From CBDUZS01 sp965371785 (GTDB taxonomy: Bacteria; Fermentibacterota; Fermentibacteria; Fermentibacterales; JCC-6): a stretch of 20,176 nucleotides of DNA. Positions 8,141-14,779 of this stretch are shown here, piece after piece. Both the position numbers and the translations under genes were made by a program. The notes below the pieces were generated by a model that was given only the letters and a program-made list of their open reading frames with translations, was not told where the DNA came from and did not search any database. The DNA lies in the NCBI GenBank assembly GCA_965371785.1, contig CBDUZS010000048.1, forward strand, positions 1-20,176. Direction: 5' to 3'. The first letter of the stretch is position 1, and each line of letters starts with the position of its first letter.

Positions 8141-8168
8141 ATCTTAGTCAGGATTCGTCACCTGTCAA
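8141..8168 (-). promoter_or_regulatory. Candidate promoter of the parvulin-like lipoprotein unit
   Basis: On the minus strand: TTGACA at 8168-8163 (perfect), a 16-base spacer, TAAGAT at 8146-8141 (four of six). Predicted start near 8134, leader about 66 bases. It faces the plus-strand dacB promoter, so each polymerase would cross the other promoter. Confidence 0.4.
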
Positions 8169-8179
8169 CAGGAGGAATC

Positions 8180-9511
8180 ATGCAAGCGCTCCTACTATTT
8201 CTACTTCTCGGTGTTACCGATTTCCCCGGATGTCCCGCAGGATGGAGATCCGGTATTCTCGTCATGGACGGAGCCGACGGAACCGTTATCTGGGAAGAAA
8301 ACGCACATGAGCTGTTCAGACCTGCTTCCACAGTGAAGCTGGTTACGACCCTTCTGGCGCTCGAGACCCTGGGGCCCTCTTACGTGTACAGCACGAGCAT
8401 TCTTGCCGATTCCTCGAGCAATACGATATACCTGAGCGGTAGCGGTGCCCCGCTGCTGAGCGCTGAAGACGTGGTCAGAGCTTCGATGGAGACCGTTGCG
8501 CAACTGGGAAGTGAATCGTCCTGGAATCTACGTTTTGACGTATCATGTTTCATCGAAGAAAACCACCTGCCAGGATGGGATACCGACGACTGGGGAAGGA
8601 CTTACTGCCCTCCAATCGAAGCGCTCTGCATCGGAGACAACATCGTGGAGATAATCATCTCATCGGTTGATGGAGTGATCAGGACATGGGTCTATCCACC
8701 TCTGGCCGATCTGACCCTGCACACGAACCTTCTGATAGCTCCGGTGGAAACGGTGAGAACAACGGTTGGCGGATGGGAGACTGGATTTCACGAGATCACA
8801 CTCGATGGCTCCGTGAAGCCGGAGACTCGGCTGATCATCTACAAGCCCTTTCCGGGGGCGCCTTTCGAGCTTATCTCATGGCTCGAGATGAACCTGGAGA
8901 GAAGCGGTCTCTCCATCCTCTCCGTCGGAGAGGGAGAAGCTGGTGATGATTCTCTACTGATTCCGGCTGCGGTCATGTACTCCGATCCACTCTACCAGAT
9001 ACTCGCTTCGATGAACAAGTGGAGCCGGAACATGGTTGCCGAGCAGGTTCTCAGAACCGTCAGCCTGGAAGTATCCGGTTCTCCCGGGTCTACGGGAAGC
9101 GGCTGCGATCTCGCCGGACAGATGCTTGCTGAACTGGTCCCGGGCTCCACAGGATTCCAGCTTGCAGACGGTTCCGGGCTCAGCCGCCTCAACAGGCTTG
9201 CCCCCATTCATCTCGCAGCAGTAATCCTTACTGGCATCTCCTCCCTGCAGTACGGTCCCGAGTTCCTTGCGTCGCTCCCCGTCAACGGAGTCGATGGAAC
9301 GCTGGGCAGCAGGATGGGAAACCTTCCTCCCGGTTCGTTCAGGGGAAAGACCGGAACACTCAACGATACCTGTTCGATTGCAGGCGTTCTTCATTCATCG
9401 GGAGGGAAGAATCTCGTAGTGGTTATCATGTTGGAAATTCCGGAGGGACATGTATTCAGGGCAAGAAGATGGCAGGATGAAGTGATCAGTTATCTCTACG
9501 AATCCTTTTGA
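8180..9511 (+). CDS. dacB: D-alanyl-D-alanine carboxypeptidase/endopeptidase (PBP4 type, S13)
   Basis: A 443-residue class C penicillin-binding protein that trims pentapeptides and cuts D-Ala-mDAP cross-links in periplasmic peptidoglycan. All three active-site motifs are present in order: S50-T-V-K53 (PASTVK), S282-R-N284 (WSRNMVAEQ) and K390-T-G392 (RGKTGTL). The long gap between the first two motifs holds the extra domains typical of PBP4; length is close to the E. coli enzyme (477). A short hydrophobic N-terminal segment (residues 2-13) should direct export. The ATG at 8180 has GGAGGA four bases upstream. The gene is alone on the plus strand, divergent from the parvulin-like lipoprotein, and its last 16 bases overlap the 3' end of the glycosyltransferase gene on the other strand. 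Confidence 0.93.
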   Translation: MQALLLFLLLGVTDFPGCPAGWRSGILVMDGADGTVIWEENAHELFRPASTVKLVTTLLALETLGPSYVYSTSILADSSSNTIYLSGSGAPLLSAEDVVRASMETVAQLGSESSWNLRFDVSCFIEENHLPGWDTDDWGRTYCPPIEALCIGDNIVEIIISSVDGVIRTWVYPPLADLTLHTNLLIAPVETVRTTVGGWETGFHEITLDGSVKPETRLIIYKPFPGAPFELISWLEMNLERSGLSILSVGEGEAGDDSLLIPAAVMYSDPLYQILASMNKWSRNMVAEQVLRTVSLEVSGSPGSTGSGCDLAGQMLAELVPGSTGFQLADGSGLSRLNRLAPIHLAAVILTGISSLQYGPEFLASLPVNGVDGTLGSRMGNLPPGSFRGKTGTLNDTCSIAGVLHSSGGKNLVVVIMLEIPEGHVFRARRWQDEVISYLYESF

Positions 9512-10215
9512 AATATCGAGGACAATCCCAGTCTGATAGGAATCGAAATCGATTCCATGAAGACCCCGAAAGACACTTTCGAGTCCCCCTTCGTTCTCTC
9601 CACGAACACGATCTGTGATTCTTCAACGGATGCGCCGCTCTTCCAGACACGGTACAGAGTCTCCACCAGAAATGCGTAACCGGCTGCATGTATCTCGCCG
9701 GAGAGCAGAACGGGAAGCATCGACGAATGGAACCCTCTGAACCCGCTGGTACAGTCGGAAAAAGGCATTCCGGTGAACACACGGATGTACGAATTCGCTG
9801 CACAGCTCATGTTGAGTCTCAGGATTGACCAGTTGAGAACACTGACCCCGCTGATGTAACGGGAGCCTATCACGAAATCACAACCGTCAAGAGCATGGTC
9901 AAGCGCGGGGATATGACAGGGCTGGTGTGACAGATCGGCATCCATCATGAACACACGTTTCCACCCCGGGTTGTTCTGTACCCTTCCGTATCCGTCTCTG
10001 TAAGCCTTCCCTAACCCCTCCTTGGCAGACCTCGAAAGAAGGCTGACACCACTGTCATTCGAAGCGATCTCCGAGATTATCGAGGCGGTTCCATCGGGAG
10101 AATTGTCATCGATGAAAAGCAGATCGAAATCGCACTCCATCCGCAGAGAACGGTGGAGATCTCTGATATTATCCGCCTCATTGTAGGTCGGTATGAGGAT
10201 TACCCTGTCAGACAT
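9496..10215 (-). CDS. Family 2 glycosyltransferase, polyprenol monophosphomannose synthase-like
   Basis: A 239-residue GT-A fold enzyme resembling dolichyl-phosphate mannose synthase (DPM1). Visible are the N-terminal IPTYNEADNI, the nucleotide-binding DDNSPDGT (36-43), the metal-binding D92-A-D94 in MMDADLSHQP, GSRYISG, the SGFRG segment, and ERTKGDSKVS near the end, which matches the ERxxGxSK motif. It ends right after the catalytic domain, so it lacks the membrane domain of longer homologues; one amphipathic stretch may hold it to the membrane. It probably moves mannose or a related sugar from a nucleotide donor to a polyprenyl phosphate for later use outside the cytoplasm. The start ATG lies ten bases after efp, with GAGG eight bases upstream. 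Last gene of a six-gene unit; convergent with dacB. Confidence 0.85.
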   Translation of the reverse strand: MSDRVILIPTYNEADNIRDLHRSLRMECDFDLLFIDDNSPDGTASIISEIASNDSGVSLLSRSAKEGLGKAYRDGYGRVQNNPGWKRVFMMDADLSHQPCHIPALDHALDGCDFVIGSRYISGVSVLNWSILRLNMSCAANSYIRVFTGMPFSDCTSGFRGFHSSMLPVLLSGEIHAAGYAFLVETLYRVWKSGASVEESQIVFVERTKGDSKVSFGVFMESISIPIRLGLSSIFQKDS

Positions 10216-10225
10216 ACCTGGAACC

Positions 10226-10789
10226 TCAGCTCTTTGCCCTCTCCATATAGCTGTCCGTCCTCGTATCCACTCTGATCCTGTCTCCTTCCTTTATGAAAAG
10301 GGGAACCTGGATCACCAGCCCTGTTTCGAGAGTGGCGGGTTTTGACCCGCCGCTTGCCGTATCACCTCTGAGACCCGGATCGGTTTCCCGGACCACGAGC
10401 TCGACGAAATTCGAGGGTTCGACGTACAACGGCACATCACCATGGAAGAGGATTTCGACAGGGCAGTTGTCGACGAGGTACAATGCTGCATCACCGACGA
10501 ATTCCCTGCTGAGGTTCACCTGCTCGTAGGTTCGCGGGTCCATGACCACGAACTCGCTCTCTGTCCTGTAAAGGAGTTCGTATATCCTGCGCTCGATTCT
10601 TACTTCCGTAACCTTCTCGCCGGCTCTCCATGTTCTATCTACTACCTTTCCGGAAAGGACATCCTTCAGTCTGGATCTGACGAATGCTGCGCCCTTACCC
10701 GGGTTCACATGCATGAAATCGACGATCTGCATGTAGGAATCATCTATCCTGATAACCATGCCCTTGCGAAAATCACTGGTAGTTGCCAT
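10226..10789 (-). CDS. efp: Translation elongation factor P
   Basis: A 187-residue three-domain EF-P, which binds the ribosome between the P and E sites and relieves stalling at consecutive prolines. Domain I starts TTSDFRKGMVI; the loop PGKGAAFVR carries the lysine that other bacteria modify (K32 here); domains II and III run through YEQVNL, PSNFVELVV and GDRIRVDTRT. The ATG at 10789 gives the standard N terminus; an ATG six codons upstream would add residues not seen in the family and has no ribosome site. GGAGG lies 11 bases before the chosen ATG, rather far. No EpmA/EpmB or other modification gene is in the window. It follows aroQ by 44 bases; aroQ-efp linkage is common in bacteria, though often with a proline peptidase between them, which is missing here. 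Confidence 0.95.
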   Translation of the reverse strand: MATTSDFRKGMVIRIDDSYMQIVDFMHVNPGKGAAFVRSRLKDVLSGKVVDRTWRAGEKVTEVRIERRIYELLYRTESEFVVMDPRTYEQVNLSREFVGDAALYLVDNCPVEILFHGDVPLYVEPSNFVELVVRETDPGLRGDTASGGSKPATLETGLVIQVPLFIKEGDRIRVDTRTDSYMERAKS

Positions 10790-10833
10790 TCCCCGGTCAA
10801 CCTCCATCCGAGATGCAGATGATGTGTGAAATG

Positions 10834-11301
10834 TCAGTTCTTCAGAAAGCCGGTTTTCCCGGGATACTCCTCACGTACAAGATCCAGTGCAAGCAGATAC
10901 CCTGTGATACCTGCTCCAGCGATAAAGGCTGAAGCTCCGGTTGCCGTAACGAGATTGCTCCTGAAGGACTCTCTTGCGAATATCTGTGAGATGTGCACTT
11001 CCACAACAGGTCCGTCGAATGCCCTGATAGCATCGAGTATCGCTACCGAGTAGTGAGAATAACCTCCTGGATTGATGATCAGGGCTTGCGAAGAAACGGA
11101 GGCCTTCCAGATGGCCGATACGATCTCTCCCTCGCAGTCGTACTGCTCGAAGATGAGATCGAGGCCAAGAGCCTCTGCACGTGAATCAAGCAGCTTCCTG
11201 AGCTCCGATTCATCGATCGCGCCATACAGATCCGGCTCTCTGATACCGATTCCGGCGAGGTTTGGTCCGTTGATGACCGTAACGGTATGCCTGGAACTCA
11301 T
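10834..11301 (-). CDS. aroQ: 3-dehydroquinate dehydratase, type II
   Basis: A 155-residue cytoplasmic enzyme of the shikimate pathway that dehydrates 3-dehydroquinate to 3-dehydroshikimate. The NGPNL motif, mobile-loop R21 (REP), catalytic Y26 in DLYG, E59 in EGEI, N77 in INPGG, H83 in YSHYS and H103 in EVHIS are present, and length fits the dodecameric type II family. It is a diverged member: the usual QSNHEGE reads QYDCEGE, NPGAxTHTS reads NPGGYSHYS, and HLSNIHARE reads HISQIFARE. The ATG overlaps the stop of the TPR gene as ATGA, so the two are translationally coupled. It precedes efp. No other shikimate gene is nearby. Confidence 0.92.
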   Translation of the reverse strand: MSSRHTVTVINGPNLAGIGIREPDLYGAIDESELRKLLDSRAEALGLDLIFEQYDCEGEIVSAIWKASVSSQALIINPGGYSHYSVAILDAIRAFDGPVVEVHISQIFARESFRSNLVTATGASAFIAGAGITGYLLALDLVREEYPGKTGFLKN

Positions 11302-12047
11302 TCCCCGGCGTCTCCGTATTCCTCGAGCTTCAGATCCTTACGCTCGTCTTCGCTGAAGAGATCGATAAGGCTTCTTGGCTCTCTTGGGCCATTGGGAAGT
11401 GGTTTCGTTTCCTTTGGAGCAGGGGACGGAACAGGCGGATCTGTAACGGCCGTGCTCTCGGACTGAACCGCCGGTGAGGGTTCGGGCGGTGCCTGAGCGC
11501 CCTGGGTTTGTAGTATGCCGGTCATTCTATCGGTCTGAGGGAACACGTCGGGAGTCTGTTCGGAAGCTTCGGCGCCAGTGGCGCTGTCAGCTGTACTATC
11601 GGTCGAGTCATCCGATTCCCTCGAAGGTTCTGACTTCGATCTGAACTTTGCCTGCTCCAGCATTTTCTCGGATTCGGAATCGGCGGGATACTCGAAGAGA
11701 TACTCCTCCAGCAGTCCGACCGACCTGGTCCATTGTTCGGATTCGAATGCGATCTCCGCAAGATTCCGGAGAGCAATGAGATTCAAGGGATCGAGTTTTC
11801 TGACCTGCTCGAAGATACCGGATGCGAGATCGGCCTTCTCCGAATTCCTCAAGCTCCTGCCGAGAACGACGTTGATGGATATGTTATCCGGCCATTGCTC
11901 GAGCCCGTCAGTTGCAACTTCGATGGATTCGTCACACCTGCCCGATTGCCTGAGCTGGTCTGCAAGTCTTGCGCAGATCGCAGGGGTAGGTCTGGAAAGC
12001 CATTCTTCGTACAGGTTGGATATCTCTTTCTCCAGTGGATCAGCCAT
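11298..12047 (-). CDS. TPR protein with a long disordered Ser/Thr/Pro/Glu-rich tail
   Basis: A 249-residue protein with no signal peptide. Residues about 20-135 form roughly three tetratricopeptide-like helical repeats, with typical runs such as LGRSLRNSEKADLASGIFEQ and LRNLAEIAFESEQWTRSVGL. Residues about 136-225 are low complexity, rich in Ser, Thr, Pro, Glu and Gln, and probably unfolded. A short conserved-looking end, SLIDLFSEDERKDLKLEEY, could be a docking peptide. It probably acts as a cytoplasmic scaffold or adaptor; nothing more specific can be supported. The ATG at 12047 has GGAGG six bases upstream and lies one base after the stop of the DUF4837-like lipoprotein gene; its own stop overlaps aroQ. 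Confidence 0.72.
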   Translation of the reverse strand: MADPLEKEISNLYEEWLSRPTPAICARLADQLRQSGRCDESIEVATDGLEQWPDNISINVVLGRSLRNSEKADLASGIFEQVRKLDPLNLIALRNLAEIAFESEQWTRSVGLLEEYLFEYPADSESEKMLEQAKFRSKSEPSRESDDSTDSTADSATGAEASEQTPDVFPQTDRMTGILQTQGAQAPPEPSPAVQSESTAVTDPPVPSPAPKETKPLPNGPREPRSLIDLFSEDERKDLKLEEYGDAGE

Positions 12048-12048
12048 G

Positions 12049-12993
12049 TCAGTCCTCCGGAACGAATGAGTTCATGATCGTCCAGCCCTCTCGGATGTAA
12101 GGCTCCTTTTCCCGTCCGGGATTGTATACTTCCATATCAAGAATATAACGATAGCCATCATGGTCAAGGACATAAGTCGTGAAGGCTCCTGCGTTGAGGT
12201 GCTCTGGATTCCGCCAGACGCCGGTTAGCCTCCATCCCTGCATCGTGTTGAGAGTGAACCGCTCTGCGAGCACTTTGTCCCGGTCAACCGAGTCCGCAGA
12301 TGCATCGTAGAAGAACCTCCTTGCCATTGCCTCCCTGCGAAGAATTGCGTCATCCGAAGTGGATTCTGCAACGGTGGATCTCCAGAGGAAACTCAGAATA
12401 AGAAGGCAGTTGTCGGAAACCTGTCTCTGGTATTGAACGAAACCGTCTTCCGGGCGCCATGATTCTAGCCTGTACGATTTCGGGACATCGACCGAGAATC
12501 CCAGTGTGAGCAGGCTGTCTATCCTCTCCGGGCTGCTCATCTGGGTCGTGACAAAACTTCCGTAGATGTAGTTGTACATCTGCCAGTCGTACGCTTCCTC
12601 GAGAAGGGAAGAGACAAGGGATGAAGCTACTGTGCCGTCCGTGACTACCCCCAGAACCGTCTGTCCCAGAGCCCACGTATCGTATCCCCGGAAAACACCA
12701 TCAGGTGAACGCTCGAGTTCCTCGGGGATATCGCTCTCTGAGCCTGCCAGGAACAGGATCGTCCTCCTGTTTCTGAGGGAACCACCGAACTCGTCCGTTC
12801 TCGCGAAGGAGAAGTCGAAAACCGGTTCGACCGTAACGGTCTCGATGTATATCTGGATATCCTCTGCCCACGAATCGACCACATCCTCGGTTTCGTCGGA
12901 GTAGACGATGAGAACACTCTTGAGGGGGCCTTCAGCAGGTGCCCTGCAGCCGGTAAGCAACACAAGGACGATCGTGCATGCCAGATATCTCAT
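12049..12993 (-). CDS. DUF4837-like lipoprotein
   Basis: A 314-residue exported lipoprotein of unknown function. The N terminus is a lipoprotein signal with lipobox LLTGC (C16). The mature part resembles DUF4837 in layout: an N-terminal alpha/beta part with KSVLIVYSD and NRRTILFLAG, a middle with GFSVDVPKSYRL, then GWRLTGVWRN, and a C-terminal YILDMEVYNPGREKEPYIREG followed by a short helix. That family is known mainly from Bacteroidota and has no assigned role. Cellular site: periplasmic face of the inner or the outer membrane. The ATG overlaps the stop of the DUF948 gene as ATGA. The family call comes from recalled family features, not a profile search; the lipoprotein call is firmer. Confidence 0.7.
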   Translation of the reverse strand: MRYLACTIVLVLLTGCRAPAEGPLKSVLIVYSDETEDVVDSWAEDIQIYIETVTVEPVFDFSFARTDEFGGSLRNRRTILFLAGSESDIPEELERSPDGVFRGYDTWALGQTVLGVVTDGTVASSLVSSLLEEAYDWQMYNYIYGSFVTTQMSSPERIDSLLTLGFSVDVPKSYRLESWRPEDGFVQYQRQVSDNCLLILSFLWRSTVAESTSDDAILRREAMARRFFYDASADSVDRDKVLAERFTLNTMQGWRLTGVWRNPEHLNAGAFTTYVLDHDGYRYILDMEVYNPGREKEPYIREGWTIMNSFVPED

Positions 12994-13346
12994 TTCTTTT
13001 TCCTTTTCGAGAATATCGGTCGAATCAGGTTGAAAGCGGAAATAAGGATGGGCAAGTACGTTACGGCATTTCCAACAACGGTTGCTCCCGGATGTTCACG
13101 TACATTCCTCAGAATGTCCTTTGCCTCTGAAACGGTCTCTTCCACCTCTTTTCCAGTATCGGTGACCTGTTTCAGTGTTTCTGAGACGACCGGTGAGAGC
13201 TGTTCGATTTCATCTCTCATCGAATCCAGTGTCTTCTCCACGCTCGAGAGGGTGTTACGAAGCTTGAGGAAGAGAGCAAAGAAAACAATGGTCGCTACCC
13301 AGAAGCTGCATACACCTATCAGAAGCACTACGGAAGTAGAATTCAT
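12990..13346 (-). CDS. DUF948-like membrane protein
   Basis: A 118-residue protein. One N-terminal transmembrane helix at about 6-28 is followed by a helical, coiled-coil-prone region (about 30-85, LRNTLSSVEKTLDSMRDEIEQL onward), then a second, weaker hydrophobic segment near 90-110 and a basic KRKKK tail. This is the pattern of DUF948, small general-stress-type membrane proteins of unknown function. It is the first gene of a six-gene minus-strand unit: the ATG has GGGAGG five bases upstream, about 40 bases after a candidate extended -10 promoter. Its stop overlaps the next start as ATGA. Confidence 0.75.
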   Translation of the reverse strand: MNSTSVVLLIGVCSFWVATIVFFALFLKLRNTLSSVEKTLDSMRDEIEQLSPVVSETLKQVTDTGKEVEETVSEAKDILRNVREHPGATVVGNAVTYLPILISAFNLIRPIFSKRKKK

Positions 13347-13391
13347 CCTACCCTCCCCGTCAGTCAGTACAGGAATACATTCATTCCCTCT

Positions 13392-13400
13392 ATAATAGCA
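13392..13400 (-). promoter_or_regulatory. Candidate extended -10 promoter of the six-gene unit
   Basis: TGCTATTAT on the minus strand matches the extended -10 form (TGn plus five of six -10 bases). No good -35 box is seen, which extended -10 promoters tolerate. The start would be near 13385, about 39 bases before the DUF948 ATG. The 161-base gap around it (13347-13507) holds nothing else coding. Confidence 0.4.
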
Positions 13401-13408
13401 TTCCTATT

Positions 13409-13422
13409 CTTTTCGGGAAAAG
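13409..13422. repeat. Short perfect inverted repeat in the -35 region
   Basis: CTTTTC-GG-GAAAAG, six bases each arm with a two-base centre, placed just upstream of the extended -10 element. Position and symmetry suit a dimeric regulator site, but arms this short can arise by chance. Confidence 0.3.
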
Positions 13423-13507
13423 GGCAGCCTGCGGAGAAGAACAATATCCACATCGAACACACCACTGGAATTGGATAACACTGGCTTGATTGCCCTGGCG
13501 AACGAAC

Positions 13508-14362
13508 CTACGGGCCGAGCTGCAGCCCTTCCCTCTTTCTCCAGGATAGAAGAGTATTTGCCAGCAGGAACGCTATTGTAAGCGGTCCGACTCCTCCGGG
13601 TACAGGAGTGATCGCGCTGCAGATTCCTTCCACCGCGTCGAAGTCGAAATCACCTGCCAGGCCCTCTTCGGTCCTGGTGATTCCAACATCGATAAGAACC
13701 GCTCCGGGTTTGACGTGATTCTCACCCAGGAAGTGTGGTCGTCCAACCGCGGCGATCAGGATATCTCCCAGCCTGCAGGTTCCAGGCAGGTCAGATGTAC
13801 GTGAATGACAGATAGTTACCGTCGCGTGTTTGCGGAGAAGCAGAGCAGCAAGAGGTTTCCCCACGATGTTGCTTCGCCCGACAATAACTGCATGCTTTCC
13901 CTTTATTTCAATACCGTTTTCCTCGAGCAGAGCGATTATTCCAACGGCAGTACAGGGAAAGAGACCGTCTTCCCCCCTCCAGAGGCGTCCGACATTAACC
14001 GGATGAAAACCATCGACATCCTTGTCGGGATGGACCGCGGATGCGATCAGGGAGGGAGAGATATGGTCAGGAACTGGTAGTTGACAGAGGATGCCATCGA
14101 TCGCTGGATCGGCATTGAGCTCTTCAATCCGCTCGATGATTTCCGATTCGGACACATCGATTTCGAGGTGGATTATCCTCGACAGGATTCCTGCCTTACG
14201 GCAGGCGCGCTCTTTCGACCCGACGTAGACTGCACTGGCGGGGTCGTCGCCGACCATGATCACTGCGAGCCCTGGAGGTCTGGTGGTTGAACACTCCACC
14301 TCTTCCCGGATTCCCCGCCTTACGCTTTTCGATAGCGCTTTTCCAGAGAGTATGAGCGACAA
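13508..14362 (-). CDS. folD: Bifunctional methylene-THF dehydrogenase / methenyl-THF cyclohydrolase
   Basis: A 284-residue cytoplasmic enzyme that interconverts 5,10-methylene-THF, 5,10-methenyl-THF and 10-formyl-THF with NADP, feeding one-carbon units to purine synthesis. Catalytic Y46 and K50 (YVGSK), Q94 in ILCQLPVP and D117 in PDKDVDG match the bifunctional enzyme; the dinucleotide site is VGRSNIVGKP, and the C-terminal signature PVPGGVGP is intact. Length is normal. The start is a TTG at 14362: it gives the standard N terminus (MSLILSGKAL), and no ATG is near, but its ribosome site is poor, so it may depend on coupling to rplU, whose stop is five bases upstream. It sits where rpmA would usually follow rplU. 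The link to the purine genes upstream makes metabolic sense. Confidence 0.94.
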   Translation of the reverse strand: MSLILSGKALSKSVRRGIREEVECSTTRPPGLAVIMVGDDPASAVYVGSKERACRKAGILSRIIHLEIDVSESEIIERIEELNADPAIDGILCQLPVPDHISPSLIASAVHPDKDVDGFHPVNVGRLWRGEDGLFPCTAVGIIALLEENGIEIKGKHAVIVGRSNIVGKPLAALLLRKHATVTICHSRTSDLPGTCRLGDILIAAVGRPHFLGENHVKPGAVLIDVGITRTEEGLAGDFDFDAVEGICSAITPVPGGVGPLTIAFLLANTLLSWRKREGLQLGP

Positions 14363-14367
14363 GACTA

Positions 14368-14685
14368 TCAGCCCGGGGTAATCGACTGGACTACAATTTC
14401 CGTGTAACCCTGTCTATGCCCGGTCTTCTTCATGGAGCCCTTACGGCGCTTTCTCTTGAAAACGTACACCTTCTTGCCCCTGAAATGTCTGACTACCAAT
14501 ACCTCGACAGAGGCACCCTCGAGATGGGGAGCACCGATGTGAGCTTTCCCCTCATCGTCGGACAGGAAAAGCACTCTGTCGAATTTCACTGTACTGTTCT
14601 CCTCCGCACTAATTCTGGGTACGGAGAGTTTCATGTCAGGTTCCACGCGGAACTGCGTTCCGCCTGTTTCGATGATCGCATACAA
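14368..14685 (-). CDS. rplU: 50S ribosomal protein L21
   Basis: A 105-residue large-subunit ribosomal protein. The N terminus YAIIETGGTQFRVEPDMKL and the RNA-binding VYVFKRKRRKGSMKKTGHRQGYTEI are diagnostic. I place the start at the TTG at 14685, which gives the family-typical (M)YAIIETGG end and lies eight bases after GGAGG; the ATG at 14700 would put that GGAGG inside the gene. It follows rng by 90 bases with a promoter-like element between, and precedes folD by five bases. The usual partner rpmA (L27) is absent from the window. Confidence 0.95.
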   Translation of the reverse strand: MYAIIETGGTQFRVEPDMKLSVPRISAEENSTVKFDRVLFLSDDEGKAHIGAPHLEGASVEVLVVRHFRGKKVYVFKRKRRKGSMKKTGHRQGYTEIVVQSITPG

Positions 14686-14693
14686 AGCACTTA

Positions 14694-14698
14694 CCTCC
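14694..14698 (-). promoter_or_regulatory. Ribosome binding site that decides the rplU start
   Basis: GGAGG on the minus strand, eight bases before the TTG at 14685. It overlaps an in-frame ATG at 14700, which would therefore lack any ribosome site of its own and is rejected as the start. Confidence 0.55.
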
Positions 14699-14720
14699 AT
14701 ATAGATGCAGTTTGGCTAAC

Positions 14721-14763
14721 GAAATCCTGAATCCGAGTTGATCAGCGGTTTTATAAGGATTTC
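14721..14763. repeat. 8-base inverted repeat spanning the rplU promoter start region
   Basis: GAAATCCT (14721-14728) and AGGATTTC (14756-14763) are perfect inverted copies 27 bases apart. One arm lies in the spacer of the candidate rplU promoter, the other in the leader, so the pair could be an operator in DNA or a hairpin in transcripts reading through from rng. Confidence 0.35.
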
Positions 14764-14779
14764 ACCCCTGCCGGGTCAA
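14750..14779 (-). promoter_or_regulatory. rplU: Candidate promoter of rplU-folD
   Basis: On the minus strand: TTGACC at 14779-14774 (five of six), an 18-base spacer, TATAAA at 14755-14750 (five of six). The start would be near 14743, giving a leader of about 58 bases. The -35 box overlaps the rng stop codon. It would allow ribosomal protein synthesis apart from the long upstream unit. Confidence 0.45.

Noticed and set aside
13391..13396. Perfect TATAAT on the plus strand
   Set aside because: No plus-strand gene follows and no -35 box is present; it is the complement of the minus-strand extended -10 element.
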